A stretch of 64,000 nucleotides of DNA from Flavobacterium alkalisoli (GTDB lineage Bacteria > Bacteroidota > Bacteroidia > Flavobacteriales > Flavobacteriaceae): assembly GCF_008000935.1 (NCBI RefSeq), contig NZ_CP042831.1, positions 3,410,001 to 3,474,000 on the forward strand, read 5' to 3'. Made by a program: the position numbers and the translations under genes. Positions 15,960 to 25,820 of the stretch are shown piece by piece. The first letter of the stretch is position 1. The number at the start of each line of letters is the position of its first letter. The notes under the pieces were generated by a model that worked only from the letters and a program-made list of their open reading frames with translations, had not been told where the DNA came from and did not search any database.

Positions 15960-17852
15960 ATGGAAACCGGATTTTTCTTTGAGTCGATAATTTATCTGGC
16001 TGCAGCTGTTATATGCGTACCTATTGCCAAAAAATTTGGATTAAGTTCCATATTGGGTTACCTCTTTGCAGGTATACTTATCGGGCCGTTTGTGTTAGGG
16101 CTAATTGGTCAGGAAGGTGAAGATATTATGCACTTTGCAGAATTTGGTGTAGTAATGATGCTTTTCCTTATCGGATTGGAACTCGACCCTTATAAGTTTT
16201 GGAAAATGCGACGGTTTATTGTCGGCATGGGTTCGTTACAGGTATTCGGTACCTGTATTATCCTTTTTGTAGCCTGCTTACTGGTGTTACGTTGGGAATG
16301 GCAGGCCACACTTGCTGTTGCACTGGCATTAACACTGTCCTCAACCGCTATTGTACTGCAAACCCTTAAAGAAAAAGGATTATCACAAACCTCAATGGGG
16401 CGTTCGGCATTTGCTGTCTTATTGTTTCAGGATATAGCCGTAATCCCTATACTGGCAATATTACCATTGCTGGCTGTTGAGGGCGTTCAAAATACAGGTG
16501 TAAACGAATCGCTTATATCAAATTTACAAGGCTGGCTGCAAACCCTTATTGTATTTGGTACCATAGGACTTATTTACCTTGCCGGACGTTTTATAATTGT
16601 ACCGCTGTTACATGTAATTGCCAACACCAGACTACAGGAACTCTTTACAGCCTCTGCCCTTTTATTAGTACTTGCCGTTTCCTATATTATGCAGTTAGTA
16701 GGGTTAAGCCCCGCGCTTGGTGCATTTATGGCAGGTGTGGTATTGGCAAACAGCGAGTTCAGGCACGAGTTGGAAGGCGATATTGCTCCCTTTAAAGGAT
16801 TACTATTAGGACTTTTCTTTATTGGCGTAGGTGCTTCCATTAACTTTAGTCTTATAATGGTAGACCCTGTGTTTATCATTGTTTTCTGTACGCTGTTTAA
16901 CGTTATAAAATTCTTTGTCCTATTGGGCATTGGTAAGATATATAAAAAGAGTTCTGATCAAAACCTACTGTTCTCCTTTGCATTGAGCCAGGGAGGTGAG
17001 TTTGGTTTTGTAATACTGAGCTTTGCTACACAGCTTAACCTTATGCCTACTTACCTCGCCAGCCAGATGATGGCAGTAATAGCATTAAGTATGCTGGGTA
17101 CACCCATTTTATTACTGATAAACGAAAAATGGATAGACCCTTATTTTGGAGTTAAAGAAAAACAGTCCAATAAAAATTATGACGACATTGAAAATGAAAA
17201 GAATGATGTTATCATTGCCGGATTCGGAAACTTTGGCAGTACCATAGGCCGCTTATTAAAAACAAACGGTATTGGGGCAACAGTATTGGATATGGACTCT
17301 GACAGGGTAGATTCCCTGCGTAAAATGGGCTTTAAGGTATATTACGGAGACGCCTCAAGACTCGAACTGCTTAAAGCAGCAGGTTGTGAAGATGCCAAGC
17401 TCTTTATAGCCGCAATTGACAACCCTGCGGTAAACCTTATCGTTGTAGAGATGATACGCAAGCATTTCCCTCACCTAAAGATATTGGCAAGGGCAAGAAA
17501 CCGTAGCAATGCCTTTGAGCTCGTAGATATGGGTATTAATCAGTTTTATCGTGAAAACCTGTATAGTGCAGTCCATTTAGGCGTAGATGCCTTAGTGGAA
17601 CTGGGCCATCGTCGTTATACCGCTACCAGACAAGGGCAACGCTTCATAAAATATGACGAGCAGGCCGTATTACGACTTTCACAAAAACGACATGATAAAA
17701 AAGCTTTCCTTATGACTGCAAAAGAAGAGATTGAAATGCAGGAACAGCTACTGAAAAATGACCTTTATGCACAGCTTGGCGCTAATGATCATGCCTGGGA
17801 AAGTGAAGACCTGAGAAAAGAAAACCTCGAAAACTCACAAAGCAAAAAATAA
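15960..17852 (+). CDS. kefC: KefB/KefC-type monovalent cation:proton antiporter (CPA2) with TrkA-N domain
   Basis: 630 residues. About 12 membrane segments (residues 5-390) carry the CPA2 features FLIGLELDPYKFWKMRR, SSTAIVLQTL, LLFQDIAVIPILA and LSPALGAFMAGVVLA. A cytosolic RCK/TrkA-N domain follows (about 415-535), with the NAD-binding loop GFGNFGSTIGRLL and acidic strand end VLDMDSDR, then a polar tail. It exports K+ in exchange for H+ under electrophile or pH stress, gated through the RCK domain. The gene ends at a strong bidirectional terminator. Confidence 0.93.
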   Translation: METGFFFESIIYLAAAVICVPIAKKFGLSSILGYLFAGILIGPFVLGLIGQEGEDIMHFAEFGVVMMLFLIGLELDPYKFWKMRRFIVGMGSLQVFGTCIILFVACLLVLRWEWQATLAVALALTLSSTAIVLQTLKEKGLSQTSMGRSAFAVLLFQDIAVIPILAILPLLAVEGVQNTGVNESLISNLQGWLQTLIVFGTIGLIYLAGRFIIVPLLHVIANTRLQELFTASALLLVLAVSYIMQLVGLSPALGAFMAGVVLANSEFRHELEGDIAPFKGLLLGLFFIGVGASINFSLIMVDPVFIIVFCTLFNVIKFFVLLGIGKIYKKSSDQNLLFSFALSQGGEFGFVILSFATQLNLMPTYLASQMMAVIALSMLGTPILLLINEKWIDPYFGVKEKQSNKNYDDIENEKNDVIIAGFGNFGSTIGRLLKTNGIGATVLDMDSDRVDSLRKMGFKVYYGDASRLELLKAAGCEDAKLFIAAIDNPAVNLIVVEMIRKHFPHLKILARARNRSNAFELVDMGINQFYRENLYSAVHLGVDALVELGHRRYTATRQGQRFIKYDEQAVLRLSQKRHDKKAFLMTAKEEIEMQEQLLKNDLYAQLGANDHAWESEDLRKENLENSQSKK

Positions 17853-17870
17853 AAAGAGCCTATACAATAA

Positions 17871-17907
17871 ATACAAAAAGCAGAAGTAGTACTTCTGCTT
17901 TTTGTAT
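17871..17907. terminator. Bidirectional intrinsic terminator
   Basis: A long near-perfect palindrome (ATACAAAAAGCAGAAGT with its complement, centre near 17889) separates convergent kefC and guaB. A and T runs on the two sides make it usable from both directions. Confidence 0.9.
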
Positions 17908-17935
17908 TATGATTTAAGTCTTTCGACTTTCCGTC

Positions 17936-19408
17936 TTATCTTGAATAGTTTGGAGCCTCTTTAGTGATAGTCACATTGTGAGGGTGACTCTCAGATATAC
18001 CGCTTGACGTTAAACGTACAAAACGGCTTGTTTCCTGTAGTGTAGGGATATCTTTAGCACCACAGTAACCCATACCTGCACGAAGACCACCGATAAACTG
18101 AAGCATACTTTCAAAAAGCTCTCCTTTGTATGGTACACGGCCTACGATTCCTTCCGGAACAAGTTTCTTAACATCATCCTCTACATCCTGGAAGTAACGA
18201 TCTTTAGAACCTTCTTTCATAGCCTCTACAGATCCCATACCACGATATGATTTAAACTTCCTTCCTTCAAATATGATTGTCTCTCCAGGAGATTCTTTAG
18301 TACCTGCAAGTAACGAACCAAGCATTACACAGTCGGCTCCTGCAGCAAGTGCCTTAGGAATATCACCCGTATAACGGATACCACCATCAGCAATTACAGG
18401 AACACCTGTGCCTTTTAATGCAGCAGCAACTTCAAGTACCGCAGAGAACTGAGGGAAACCAACACCTGCAACTACACGTGTAGTACATATTGAACCAGGA
18501 CCAATACCTACTTTTACAGCATCGGCACCGTTTTCTGCAAGGTATAGAGCAGCTTCGGGAGTAGCAATGTTACCCACTACAACATCTAGCTGAGGGAATT
18601 TAGCTTTTACTTCTTTCAACACACTTACAACACCTCTTGTATGTCCGTGAGCCGTATCAATAATAACAGCATCAACTCCGGCATTTACAAGTGCTTCTGC
18701 CCTTTGTACAGCATCAGCAGTAACACCTAAAGCTGCAGCTACTCTCAGTCTTCCGAAAGTATCTTTGTTAGCGATAGGTTTTTGTGTAAGTTTAGTAATA
18801 TCCCTAAATGTAATTAGGCCTACAAGTTTGTAGTCACCATTTACAACAGGTAGTTTTTCAATTTTATGTTCCTGAAGAATACCTTCGGCAACCTCAAGGG
18901 TTGTACCCTCACCTGCTGTTACAAGATTCTCTGAAGTCATTACTTCAACTATAGAGCGTGCACCGTCTTTTTCAAAACGAAGGTCACGATTAGTAACAAT
19001 ACCTTTAAGTATTCCGTTTTCATCTACTACAGGTATACCACCTATACCAAACTCACGCATTGCATTTTTAGCATCAGCAACAGTTGCATTAAGAGGAAGC
19101 GTAACAGGATCTATAATCATACCCGACTCTGCCCTTTTCACTTTTCTTACCTCTGCAGCCTGGCGCTCAATAGTCATATTTTTATGTAATACACCTATAC
19201 CACCTTCACGAGCCATAGCAATAGCCATAGCGCTTTCAGTCACCGTGTCCATAGCCGCCGAAACGATAGGAACGTTTAATGTTATATTTTTTGAGAATTT
19301 AGATTTGATACTTACTTCGCGCGGAAGTATTTCAGAATAATTTGGAACCAGCAGTACATCATCGTAAGTTAGACCTTCACCGATGATTTTAGTTGTGTGT
19401 GCTTTCAT
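17936..19408 (-). CDS. guaB: IMP dehydrogenase
   Basis: 490 residues from the ATG at 19408; an earlier possible start at 19447 lies upstream of the promoter box and is rejected. Oxidises IMP to XMP with NAD+, the committed step to GMP. The TIM barrel starts [12 protein letters not shown]. Two CBS domains are inserted (about 95-215, [16 protein letters not shown] and [16 protein letters not shown]). The catalytic Cys loop is [11 protein letters not shown], with [11 protein letters not shown] and the flap YRGMGS after it. Cytosolic tetramer. The leader has a hairpin directly before the start codon (19411-19431). Confidence 0.97.
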   Translation of the reverse strand: MKAHTTKIIGEGLTYDDVLLVPNYSEILPREVSIKSKFSKNITLNVPIVSAAMDTVTESAMAIAMAREGGIGVLHKNMTIERQAAEVRKVKRAESGMIIDPVTLPLNATVADAKNAMREFGIGGIPVVDENGILKGIVTNRDLRFEKDGARSIVEVMTSENLVTAGEGTTLEVAEGILQEHKIEKLPVVNGDYKLVGLITFRDITKLTQKPIANKDTFGRLRVAAALGVTADAVQRAEALVNAGVDAVIIDTAHGHTRGVVSVLKEVKAKFPQLDVVVGNIATPEAALYLAENGADAVKVGIGPGSICTTRVVAGVGFPQFSAVLEVAAALKGTGVPVIADGGIRYTGDIPKALAAGADCVMLGSLLAGTKESPGETIIFEGRKFKSYRGMGSVEAMKEGSKDRYFQDVEDDVKKLVPEGIVGRVPYKGELFESMLQFIGGLRAGMGYCGAKDIPTLQETSRFVRLTSSGISESHPHNVTITKEAPNYSR

Positions 19409-19410
19409 GT

Positions 19411-19431
19411 TGCAATTGTCGTTAAATTGCA
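19411..19431 (-). promoter_or_regulatory. Hairpin in the guaB leader next to the start codon
   Basis: A perfect 7-bp dyad (TGCAATT / AATTGCA) with a 7-base loop. On the minus strand it begins about where transcription should start and ends 2 bases before the guaB ATG. Confidence 0.45.
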
Positions 19432-19433
19432 TG

Positions 19434-19441
19434 CAAATATA
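19434..19441 (-). promoter_or_regulatory. -7 promoter box for guaB
   Basis: TATATTTG on the minus strand, 25 bases upstream of the ATG. Confidence 0.6.
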
Positions 19442-19550
19442 AGACATTTCTATTGAATGTGCTACAAGAGTTTCAATAATATAAATTTATCATAAAATAG
19501 AGACTATTTATAGTTATATTCGTAAACATCCAACTAACATCTATATAATA

Positions 19551-20153
19551 ATGAAAATAAAGATTACCATAATTTTACTTTTAGCAATATTAGTAAGTGC
19601 TTTTACTATAAATAAACAGGAAAAAATCGTAAAAGCTGAAGAATTTCAAAAAGAGGCAGACACCATCGGGCTTAAATTTGTAATGCCGGAAAACTATAAA
19701 GAAACCGTTGTAAAGAAAAACAGGGATTTATGGTACTCCTTTGCTATAAAAAATAAGGATGCCGATTTTGAGATACGCTACACCATAAGATCACTTAAGC
19801 CGCAATTTGAAGAGTATGAAAAATGTAAACTGGATAAAAATTGTTTAATGATAAACCCTAACAATATCTACAAAGGAACTACAATGACAAACGTACTCAA
19901 CATGACCGCAGGACAGGGGGCGGAAATAGGACCTTTTCCTACTGAGGCAGTAAAAAGCGAATTTAATGCTGACGCAGGAGGATCTGCTTTTTTTGAGTTC
20001 AATTGCGAATTCGGAAAAGGATATAAGTATGGGCAGATGGTTTACTTACATAAAGACAATGTAGCCGATGTAATAATAACCTACCTGAGTAATGACGTAG
20101 ACGTCCATTCAGACTTAATGATGGAGCCTTTTCATGCACTTACTTTTAAATAA
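19551..20153 (+). CDS. Secreted protein of unknown function
   Basis: 200 residues. The signal peptide has the hydrophobic core IILLLAILVSAFT. The mature part is mixed alpha/beta with LKFVMPENYKETVV and a Cys pair (CKLDKNC, about residues 92-97), plus one more Cys at FNCEF, which could form disulfides. I recognise no family. A near-consensus promoter (TATATTCG, 19515-19522) lies 28 bases upstream. It stands alone between guaB and HMG-CoA lyase, both on the opposite strand, so context gives no functional hint. Confidence 0.7.
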   Translation: MKIKITIILLLAILVSAFTINKQEKIVKAEEFQKEADTIGLKFVMPENYKETVVKKNRDLWYSFAIKNKDADFEIRYTIRSLKPQFEEYEKCKLDKNCLMINPNNIYKGTTMTNVLNMTAGQGAEIGPFPTEAVKSEFNADAGGSAFFEFNCEFGKGYKYGQMVYLHKDNVADVIITYLSNDVDVHSDLMMEPFHALTFK

Positions 20154-20168
20154 AGACAGTTTTATTAA

Positions 20169-21032
20169 TTAATGATACTCGGTAAAAATTTTAGTAGCCT
20201 CATTGTAGGCACTCTCAAAACTAAGTGAGTTTAGGTTGCTTGTAACTTTCTCAGCCGTAAAATAAGAAAGCATCTTTTCGGTAGGCATATTACCCGTTAG
20301 GTCGTCTTTTGCCATAGGGCATCCGCCAAAGCCCTGTATAGCCCCGTCAAAACGTGTACATCCTGCCTTGTAAGCTGCATCTAATTTTTCAAACCACTTA
20401 TCAGGTGTAGTATGCAAATGCGCCCCAAATTCAATTTCTGGGTATTTAGGGATAAGATTAGAGAAAAGATACTCTATAACTTCAGGTGTTGAACTGCCTA
20501 TAGTATCAGAAAGTGAAAGGATTTTCACTCCCATACCGGCAAGCTTTTCTGTCCACTCCCCTACTATTTCCACATTCCACGGGTCACCATAAGGATTACC
20601 GAACCCCATAGAAAGGTAAGCAACCACTTCCTTATTGCTTTTATGGGCAATATCAAGTATTTCCTGTAACGTAATTATAGATTCGGCTATGGTTTTGTGC
20701 GTATTACGCATCTGGAAGTTTTCCGATATGGAAAAAGGATAACCTAAGTATTGTATTTCGCTGTGTACCGACGCGTTCTCTGCCCCTTTAGTATTCGCTA
20801 TAATAGCTAACAGTTTACTTTTTGTAGCACTTAAATCAAGCTTTGCCAAAACCTCGGCAGTATCCTGCATTTGAGGGATGGCTTTAGGCGATACAAAACT
20901 GCCAAAATCGATAGTATCAAACCCCACCCTTAAAAGCGACTGTATATAAGCCACTTTCTTATCTGTTGGTATAAAGGCTTTGATGCCCTGCATGGCATCT
21001 CTCGGACACTCGATAATCTTAACCTGTTTCAT
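20169..21032 (-). CDS. mvaB: Hydroxymethylglutaryl-CoA lyase
   Basis: 287 residues. Cleaves HMG-CoA to acetoacetate and acetyl-CoA, the last step of leucine breakdown. TIM-barrel lyase features: IIECPRDAMQG at the N-terminus (metal/substrate Arg-Asp), FGSFVSPKAIPQM, AYLSMGFGNPYGDPW, the metal ligands HLHTTPD, and the catalytic signature GFGGCPMAKDDLTGN with its reactive Cys. The start is secure because the conserved N-terminus begins within ten codons, yet a promoter box ends only 7 bases upstream. It fits with leucine dehydrogenase elsewhere in the window. Confidence 0.93.
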   Translation of the reverse strand: MKQVKIIECPRDAMQGIKAFIPTDKKVAYIQSLLRVGFDTIDFGSFVSPKAIPQMQDTAEVLAKLDLSATKSKLLAIIANTKGAENASVHSEIQYLGYPFSISENFQMRNTHKTIAESIITLQEILDIAHKSNKEVVAYLSMGFGNPYGDPWNVEIVGEWTEKLAGMGVKILSLSDTIGSSTPEVIEYLFSNLIPKYPEIEFGAHLHTTPDKWFEKLDAAYKAGCTRFDGAIQGFGGCPMAKDDLTGNMPTEKMLSYFTAEKVTSNLNSLSFESAYNEATKIFTEYH

Positions 21033-21039
21033 AGAGGCC

Positions 21040-21047
21040 CAAATATA
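21040..21047 (-). promoter_or_regulatory. -7 promoter box immediately before mvaB
   Basis: TATATTTG on the minus strand. Its last base is only 7 bases before the ATG, implying a leader of almost no length. Confidence 0.45.
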
Positions 21048-21107
21048 AGTAAAGAATCGGGTTTAACGAAATCGTTTTCTCTTAAAAATACCTTACAAAG
21101 CTAAAGA

Positions 21108-22139
21108 TTACTTTTTAGCAAGCAGCCTTTTATTTATGGCTTTTATAAGTCCCGGACCTTCATAAATAAAGCCCGTATAAAGCTGTACCAGGCTCGCACC
21201 TGCTTCCAGTTTTTCAATAGCATCATCGGCAGAGTGAATACCTCCCACTCCTATTATAGGGAATGCCTTATTACTCTTTTCTGAAAGGAACCTTATTACC
21301 TCGGTAGATCTTTTAGTAAGAGGCTTACCGCTAAGTCCGCCCATTTCTTTTTGGTTTTCAGATATTAGCCCTTCACGTGAAATGGTAGTGTTGGTAGCAA
21401 TAACACCCGCTATTTTTGTAGTTTTTACAATATCAATAATATCCAGTAACTGGCTATCAGTAAGATCAGGAGCTATTTTAAGCAATATCGGTTTCTGTAC
21501 CGGTTTTGTTTGATTTTTATCCTGTAGTGTTTGCAGTAATTGTGTAAGAGGCTCTTTATCCTGTAGTTCCCTAAGGTTTGGGGTATTTGGCGAACTTACA
21601 TTTACCACAAAGTAGTCTACATAATCATATAGTGCATCAAAGCATATTTCGTAATCGCTTACAGCATCTTCGTTAGGGGTCACTTTGTTTTTACCAATAT
21701 TACCTCCTATAAGCACGTGGCCTTTACCTGCCGGGTTCTTTTTAAGACGCTCCACAGCAGCGGCAACTCCGCCATTATTAAAGCCCATTCGGTTAATAAG
21801 ACCACTGTCTTCCCTAAGCCTGAAAAGCCTTTTTTTAGGGTTACCATCCTGTGGTTTTGGAGTAAGTGTTCCTATCTCAATAAAGCCAAAGCCCAGGTTA
21901 CCAAGCTCTTTGTACAGTTTTGCATCTTTATCAAGCCCTGCTGCAAGTCCTACCGGATTCTTAAATTTAAGCCCGAATACTTCACGCTCCAGTTTTGGGT
22001 CATTTACCTCATACATCGATTTAAGCAAGGACGGCATACCCGGTATGCTGTTTAAAAATCTGATGGTTGAAAATGTAAAGTGGTGGATTTTTTCCGGATC
22101 AAAACGGAATAATACAGGCCTTATTAAAGATTTGTACAT
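21108..22139 (-). CDS. pyrD: Dihydroorotate dehydrogenase (quinone), class 2
   Basis: 343 residues, the class 2 length. Oxidises dihydroorotate to orotate in pyrimidine synthesis, passing electrons to menaquinone. The N-terminal amphipathic helices ([17 protein letters not shown]) dock it to the inner membrane. The core has [32 protein letters not shown], the catalytic-Ser region [23 protein letters not shown] and [11 protein letters not shown]. Transcribed alone from a box at 22159-22166. Confidence 0.97.
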   Translation of the reverse strand: MYKSLIRPVLFRFDPEKIHHFTFSTIRFLNSIPGMPSLLKSMYEVNDPKLEREVFGLKFKNPVGLAAGLDKDAKLYKELGNLGFGFIEIGTLTPKPQDGNPKKRLFRLREDSGLINRMGFNNGGVAAAVERLKKNPAGKGHVLIGGNIGKNKVTPNEDAVSDYEICFDALYDYVDYFVVNVSSPNTPNLRELQDKEPLTQLLQTLQDKNQTKPVQKPILLKIAPDLTDSQLLDIIDIVKTTKIAGVIATNTTISREGLISENQKEMGGLSGKPLTKRSTEVIRFLSEKSNKAFPIIGVGGIHSADDAIEKLEAGASLVQLYTGFIYEGPGLIKAINKRLLAKK

Positions 22140-22158
22140 AGCTAAATTATTGTGCGTG

Positions 22159-22166
22159 CAAATTTA
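22159..22166 (-). promoter_or_regulatory. -7 promoter box for pyrD
   Basis: TAAATTTG on the minus strand, 19 bases before the ATG. Confidence 0.6.
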
Positions 22167-22222
22167 AGATTATCTGTAGAATATTATAAACTTTATAAGC
22201 CTTAAAATTTAAAAGTTATACA

Positions 22223-22230
22223 TAATTTTG
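22223..22230 (+). promoter_or_regulatory. -7 promoter box for the HD-superfamily gene
   Basis: TAATTTTG. A possible TTG start at 22228 lies inside it, so the ATG at 22252 is taken as the true start. Confidence 0.55.
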
Positions 22231-22251
22231 AAGGAATTATACATCACCACT

Positions 22252-22860
22252 ATGCTTAAGAGTGTATTTACAGAACTGGTAAGCCAATATAAAAACGAAA
22301 CTGCAGAAACACTTTGGCTTGAAATAAACGAGCATTATAACGGAAAAGACCGCAAATACCATAATCTTATACATTTAGAAAACATGTATAAAGAACTGCT
22401 AGCCTGTAAAGAGCTCATTACAGACTGGAAAACAGTTCTTTTTGCTTTGTTCTACCATGATATTATATATAAGTCAACCAGAAACGATAACGAAGAGCAA
22501 AGTGCTTTACTTGCCGAAAAAAGGTTAAAACTTATAAACTACCCTGAAGACAGGATTGCAAAGTGCAAACAACTGATTTTAGCTACAAAGTCACATTTAC
22601 CGGTAAGCGATATAGATACCAATCTGTTTACGGATTCCGATCTTTCCATACTGGGATATGATTGGGAAACGTACTACGACTACTCAAAAAACGTTAGAAA
22701 AGAATACTCTTTCTATCCTGACATTCTTTACAAGCCGGGAAGAAAAAAAGTTTTACAGCATTTTCTTTCTATGACGTACATATTTAAAACCGACTATTTC
22801 AGGGAAAAATATGAGGACAACGCTAAAGAAAACATAAGAAAAGAATTAACCAAACTTTAG
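22252..22860 (+). CDS. HD-superfamily predicted metal-dependent phosphohydrolase
   Basis: 202 residues. It has the His/Asp pattern of the family: YHNLIHLENMYKEL (first metal His), then LFALFYHDIIY with the HD pair and a later DSDLSILG Asp. Length and motif spacing fit the group of small predicted HD hydrolases whose substrate is unknown. Cytosolic. Its own promoter and a separate promoter for the following kinase argue against an obligate operon. Confidence 0.75.
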   Translation: MLKSVFTELVSQYKNETAETLWLEINEHYNGKDRKYHNLIHLENMYKELLACKELITDWKTVLFALFYHDIIYKSTRNDNEEQSALLAEKRLKLINYPEDRIAKCKQLILATKSHLPVSDIDTNLFTDSDLSILGYDWETYYDYSKNVRKEYSFYPDILYKPGRKKVLQHFLSMTYIFKTDYFREKYEDNAKENIRKELTKL

Positions 22861-22893
22861 CTAACCTTAAAAACAACACTATTATTAAATTAT

Positions 22894-22901
22894 TATATTT
22901 G
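22894..22901 (+). promoter_or_regulatory. -7 promoter box for the PAS histidine kinase
   Basis: TATATTTG, 24 bases before the ATG at 22926. Confidence 0.55.
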
Positions 22902-22925
22902 AATCATACCTAGCTATATACAGTA

Positions 22926-24500
22926 ATGAATAATTTCAATGAAAATACTGCACCTGCCTCATTAAGTTTTGAACTTATGAAAATGGCATTTGATGCCCCT
23001 AACAATCGCAGTATATTCTTTACTCCTGTGTACAATGAAGAAAAAGAAATTATAGATTTCAGGTTCACTTTATTAAGCCGTGGTACAATAGACTTCTTTA
23101 AAGGTATAGACCGTACCGGGCAAACATTACTGGAAATATTGCCCGATCAGATAGCCCAAATAGAAAGTTTAAAAAAAGCTTTTTTAGACAACGAACAACA
23201 AAATTGGGTTAGGTATTATGAAAATCTTGAAGGGAAACAACATTGGTTTAAAGTATCTGACTGCAAAGTAGGCAATGGTGTTTATAGAATATGGGAAGAT
23301 ATTACCGAACAAAAAATTGCCGAGAAAAAAATCAATGCTCTTTTAGCCGAACAGATTGAAGATAAGTACCTTTCTTTATTTAATTCTGTCGACCAGGGCT
23401 TTTGTATTATTGAGATGATTTTTGATGAAAACGATAATGCTATAGATTATCGGTTCATAAAAACCAATCCTGCTTTTGAAAAACAGACAGGATTAAAAGA
23501 CGCCATCGGCAAAACCATGAAAGAAATAGAACCTAAACATGAAAATCACTGGTTCGAAATTTATGGTGAAATTGCAAAAACAGGTAAACCTCAATATTTT
23601 GAACAGGAGGCAAAAGAGCTTATTAATGGATGGTATGAGGTTTCTGCCTTTCCTTTAAATGAAGAGCTCAACAATAAAGTAGCAGTTATATTTAATGACA
23701 TTACAGCCCGTAAAAATGTACAAAAAGAATTGAGTGAGTTTAACTCCCGACTTGAGGAAGAAGTTAGAGAAAGAACCGCATCGTTAAAGAAAGTGAACTC
23801 CTTACTGGAACAAAAAAATATACAGCTGGAAAACTCCAACAGGGAGTTGGAATCGTTTAACTATATTGCCAGTCATGACTTACAGGAGCCTTTAAGAAAG
23901 ATACAAACGTTTATAAGTTTCATTAAAGACAGAGACATGTCGCGTGAAGAGGCAGAACCTTACATCAAGAAAATACACAGCTCTGCAGGACGTATGACAC
24001 AGCTTATTAAAGACGTATTGGTATACAGCAGGCTATCTGTAGAAAAAGAATTTGTAGATGTTGACCTCAACGATATTCTTGATAATGTTATTGCCGATTA
24101 TGAGCTTTTAATAAAGGAAAAAAAAGCTAAAATTGAAAAAAGCTGGCTGCCTACCTTAAAAGCAATACCCTTACAAATGGAGCAGCTGTTTTCTAACCTT
24201 ATAAGCAATTCATTAAAATACAGCAGCGAAAAACCGGTTATTACCATATCACACGAAATAAACCCTTTAACCAATACAATCCATCTTATCTTCTCAGATA
24301 ATGGTATTGGTTTTGATGCACAATACAGCGAACAGATATTTAAATTATTCCAAAGGCTTCATGGAAAAGGAGATTATGCCGGTACCGGAATAGGCCTAAG
24401 TATATGTAAAAAAATTGTTGAACAGCACAGAGGAACTATATCGGCAAAATCACAACCGGGCATGGGTGCTACTTTTAACATTACACTACCTTTAAACTAG
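22926..24500 (+). CDS. Soluble PAS-domain sensor histidine kinase
   Basis: 524 residues with no membrane segment. Two PAS domains (about 12-130 and 147-265, the second ending VIFNDITARK) are followed by a coiled coil (265-310). Then come the H-box FNYIASHDLQEPLRKI with phospho-acceptor His317, and an ATP-binding domain with N-box SNLISNSLKY, G1 DNGIGF and G2 GTGIGLSI. The H-box type resembles that of phytochrome-like kinases, but no chromophore-binding Cys or GAF domain is visible. No response regulator adjoins, so it is an orphan cytosolic kinase with unknown ligand and partner. Confidence 0.88.
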   Translation: MNNFNENTAPASLSFELMKMAFDAPNNRSIFFTPVYNEEKEIIDFRFTLLSRGTIDFFKGIDRTGQTLLEILPDQIAQIESLKKAFLDNEQQNWVRYYENLEGKQHWFKVSDCKVGNGVYRIWEDITEQKIAEKKINALLAEQIEDKYLSLFNSVDQGFCIIEMIFDENDNAIDYRFIKTNPAFEKQTGLKDAIGKTMKEIEPKHENHWFEIYGEIAKTGKPQYFEQEAKELINGWYEVSAFPLNEELNNKVAVIFNDITARKNVQKELSEFNSRLEEEVRERTASLKKVNSLLEQKNIQLENSNRELESFNYIASHDLQEPLRKIQTFISFIKDRDMSREEAEPYIKKIHSSAGRMTQLIKDVLVYSRLSVEKEFVDVDLNDILDNVIADYELLIKEKKAKIEKSWLPTLKAIPLQMEQLFSNLISNSLKYSSEKPVITISHEINPLTNTIHLIFSDNGIGFDAQYSEQIFKLFQRLHGKGDYAGTGIGLSICKKIVEQHRGTISAKSQPGMGATFNITLPLN

Positions 24501-24543
24501 GTTATTAAGCTGCTTAAAATTATTGTACTTCGGGGCAAAATTG

Positions 24544-24551
24544 TAAATTTG
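24544..24551 (+). promoter_or_regulatory. Promoter of pepT
   Basis: -7 box TAAATTTG with a TTG at 24523-24525, 18 bases upstream, a good -33/-7 pair. It ends 25 bases before the pepT ATG. Confidence 0.65.
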
Positions 24552-24576
24552 ATGCTTCATTTAAAATTTATTAAAA

Positions 24577-25818
24577 ATGCAGCATATTATTGACCGCTTT
24601 ATTAGCTATGTCACTGTTGATACAGAATCTGATCCAAACTCTAACACTACACCCAGTACTGCAAAACAATGGGACCTTGCCAACCAGCTTGTAGAAGAAC
24701 TTAAAGCTATAGGTATGGAAGATGTTACCATAGATGAGCATGCTTATATTATGGCTACGCTTCCTTCAAATGTAGATCATGAAGTACCTGTAATAGGTTT
24801 TGTTTCTCACTTTGACACTACTCCCGATTTTACAGGAGCTAATGTTAATCCACAAATTATAGAAAACTATGATGGTGGCGACATAATACTTAATAAAGAG
24901 CAAAATATAGTGCTGTCTCCGGGTTATTTTAAAGACCTTTTACAATATAAAGGGCAAACCCTTATCACTACCGATGGAACGACTCTTTTAGGAGCAGACG
25001 ACAAAGCAGGTATTACAGAAATTGTTACTGCTATGGAGTACCTTATTAAGCATCCTGAAATTAAGCACGGTAAAATACGTGTAGGTTTTACTCCGGATGA
25101 GGAAATTGGTCGTGGAGCTCATAAGTTTGACGTAGAGAAATTTGGCGCAGACTGGGCTTATACAATGGACGGCAGCCAGATAGGTGAACTTGAATACGAA
25201 AACTTTAATGCTGCAGGCGCTAAAATTACTTTTAGCGGTAAGAGTGTACACCCTGGTTACGCTAAAGGAAAAATGATAAACTCTATGTTATTAGCCAATA
25301 AGTTTATCTCTAAACTTCCTAAAGAAGAAGTACCTGAGAAAACTTCAGGTTACGACGGGTTCTTCCACGTAACAGGAATAAACGGAAGTATTGAGGAAAC
25401 TACAGTTCAGCTTATCATCCGTGATCACGATAAAAAGAAATTTGAAAAAAGGAAAAAGCTTGTTGCCAAGATTACTGAAAGTATCAATGAAAAATATGCT
25501 AAGCAATTTGGCGGTGACATAGCCAAAGCTGAGATAAAAGACCAGTACTTTAACATGAAAGAAAAGGTTGAGCCCGTTTTCCATATTGTAGAGATTGCTG
25601 AAAAAGCTATGAAAGAACTGGGTATTAAACCTATCATCAAACCTATTAGAGGTGGGACAGATGGTTCTCAGCTATCATACATGGGCTTACCTTGCCCTAA
25701 CATATTTGCGGGTGGACATAACTTCCACGGAAAATATGAATATGTTCCTGTAGAGAGCATGCAAAAAGCTGTAGAAGTAATTGTAAAGATTGCAGAGCTT
25801 ACAGCTGAAAAGAAATAA
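24577..25818 (+). CDS. pepT: Peptidase T (tripeptide aminopeptidase)
   Basis: 413 residues, the usual size. M20 metallopeptidase releasing N-terminal residues from tripeptides in the cytosol. Zinc-site motifs: [10 protein letters not shown] (His-x-Asp), [11 protein letters not shown] with the bridging Asp, [11 protein letters not shown] with the catalytic Glu pair, and C-terminal [17 protein letters not shown] and AGGHNFHG. The next gene starts 2 bases after the stop. Confidence 0.97.
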   Translation: MQHIIDRFISYVTVDTESDPNSNTTPSTAKQWDLANQLVEELKAIGMEDVTIDEHAYIMATLPSNVDHEVPVIGFVSHFDTTPDFTGANVNPQIIENYDGGDIILNKEQNIVLSPGYFKDLLQYKGQTLITTDGTTLLGADDKAGITEIVTAMEYLIKHPEIKHGKIRVGFTPDEEIGRGAHKFDVEKFGADWAYTMDGSQIGELEYENFNAAGAKITFSGKSVHPGYAKGKMINSMLLANKFISKLPKEEVPEKTSGYDGFFHVTGINGSIEETTVQLIIRDHDKKKFEKRKKLVAKITESINEKYAKQFGGDIAKAEIKDQYFNMKEKVEPVFHIVEIAEKAMKELGIKPIIKPIRGGTDGSQLSYMGLPCPNIFAGGHNFHGKYEYVPVESMQKAVEVIVKIAELTAEKK

Positions 25819-25820
25819 CG

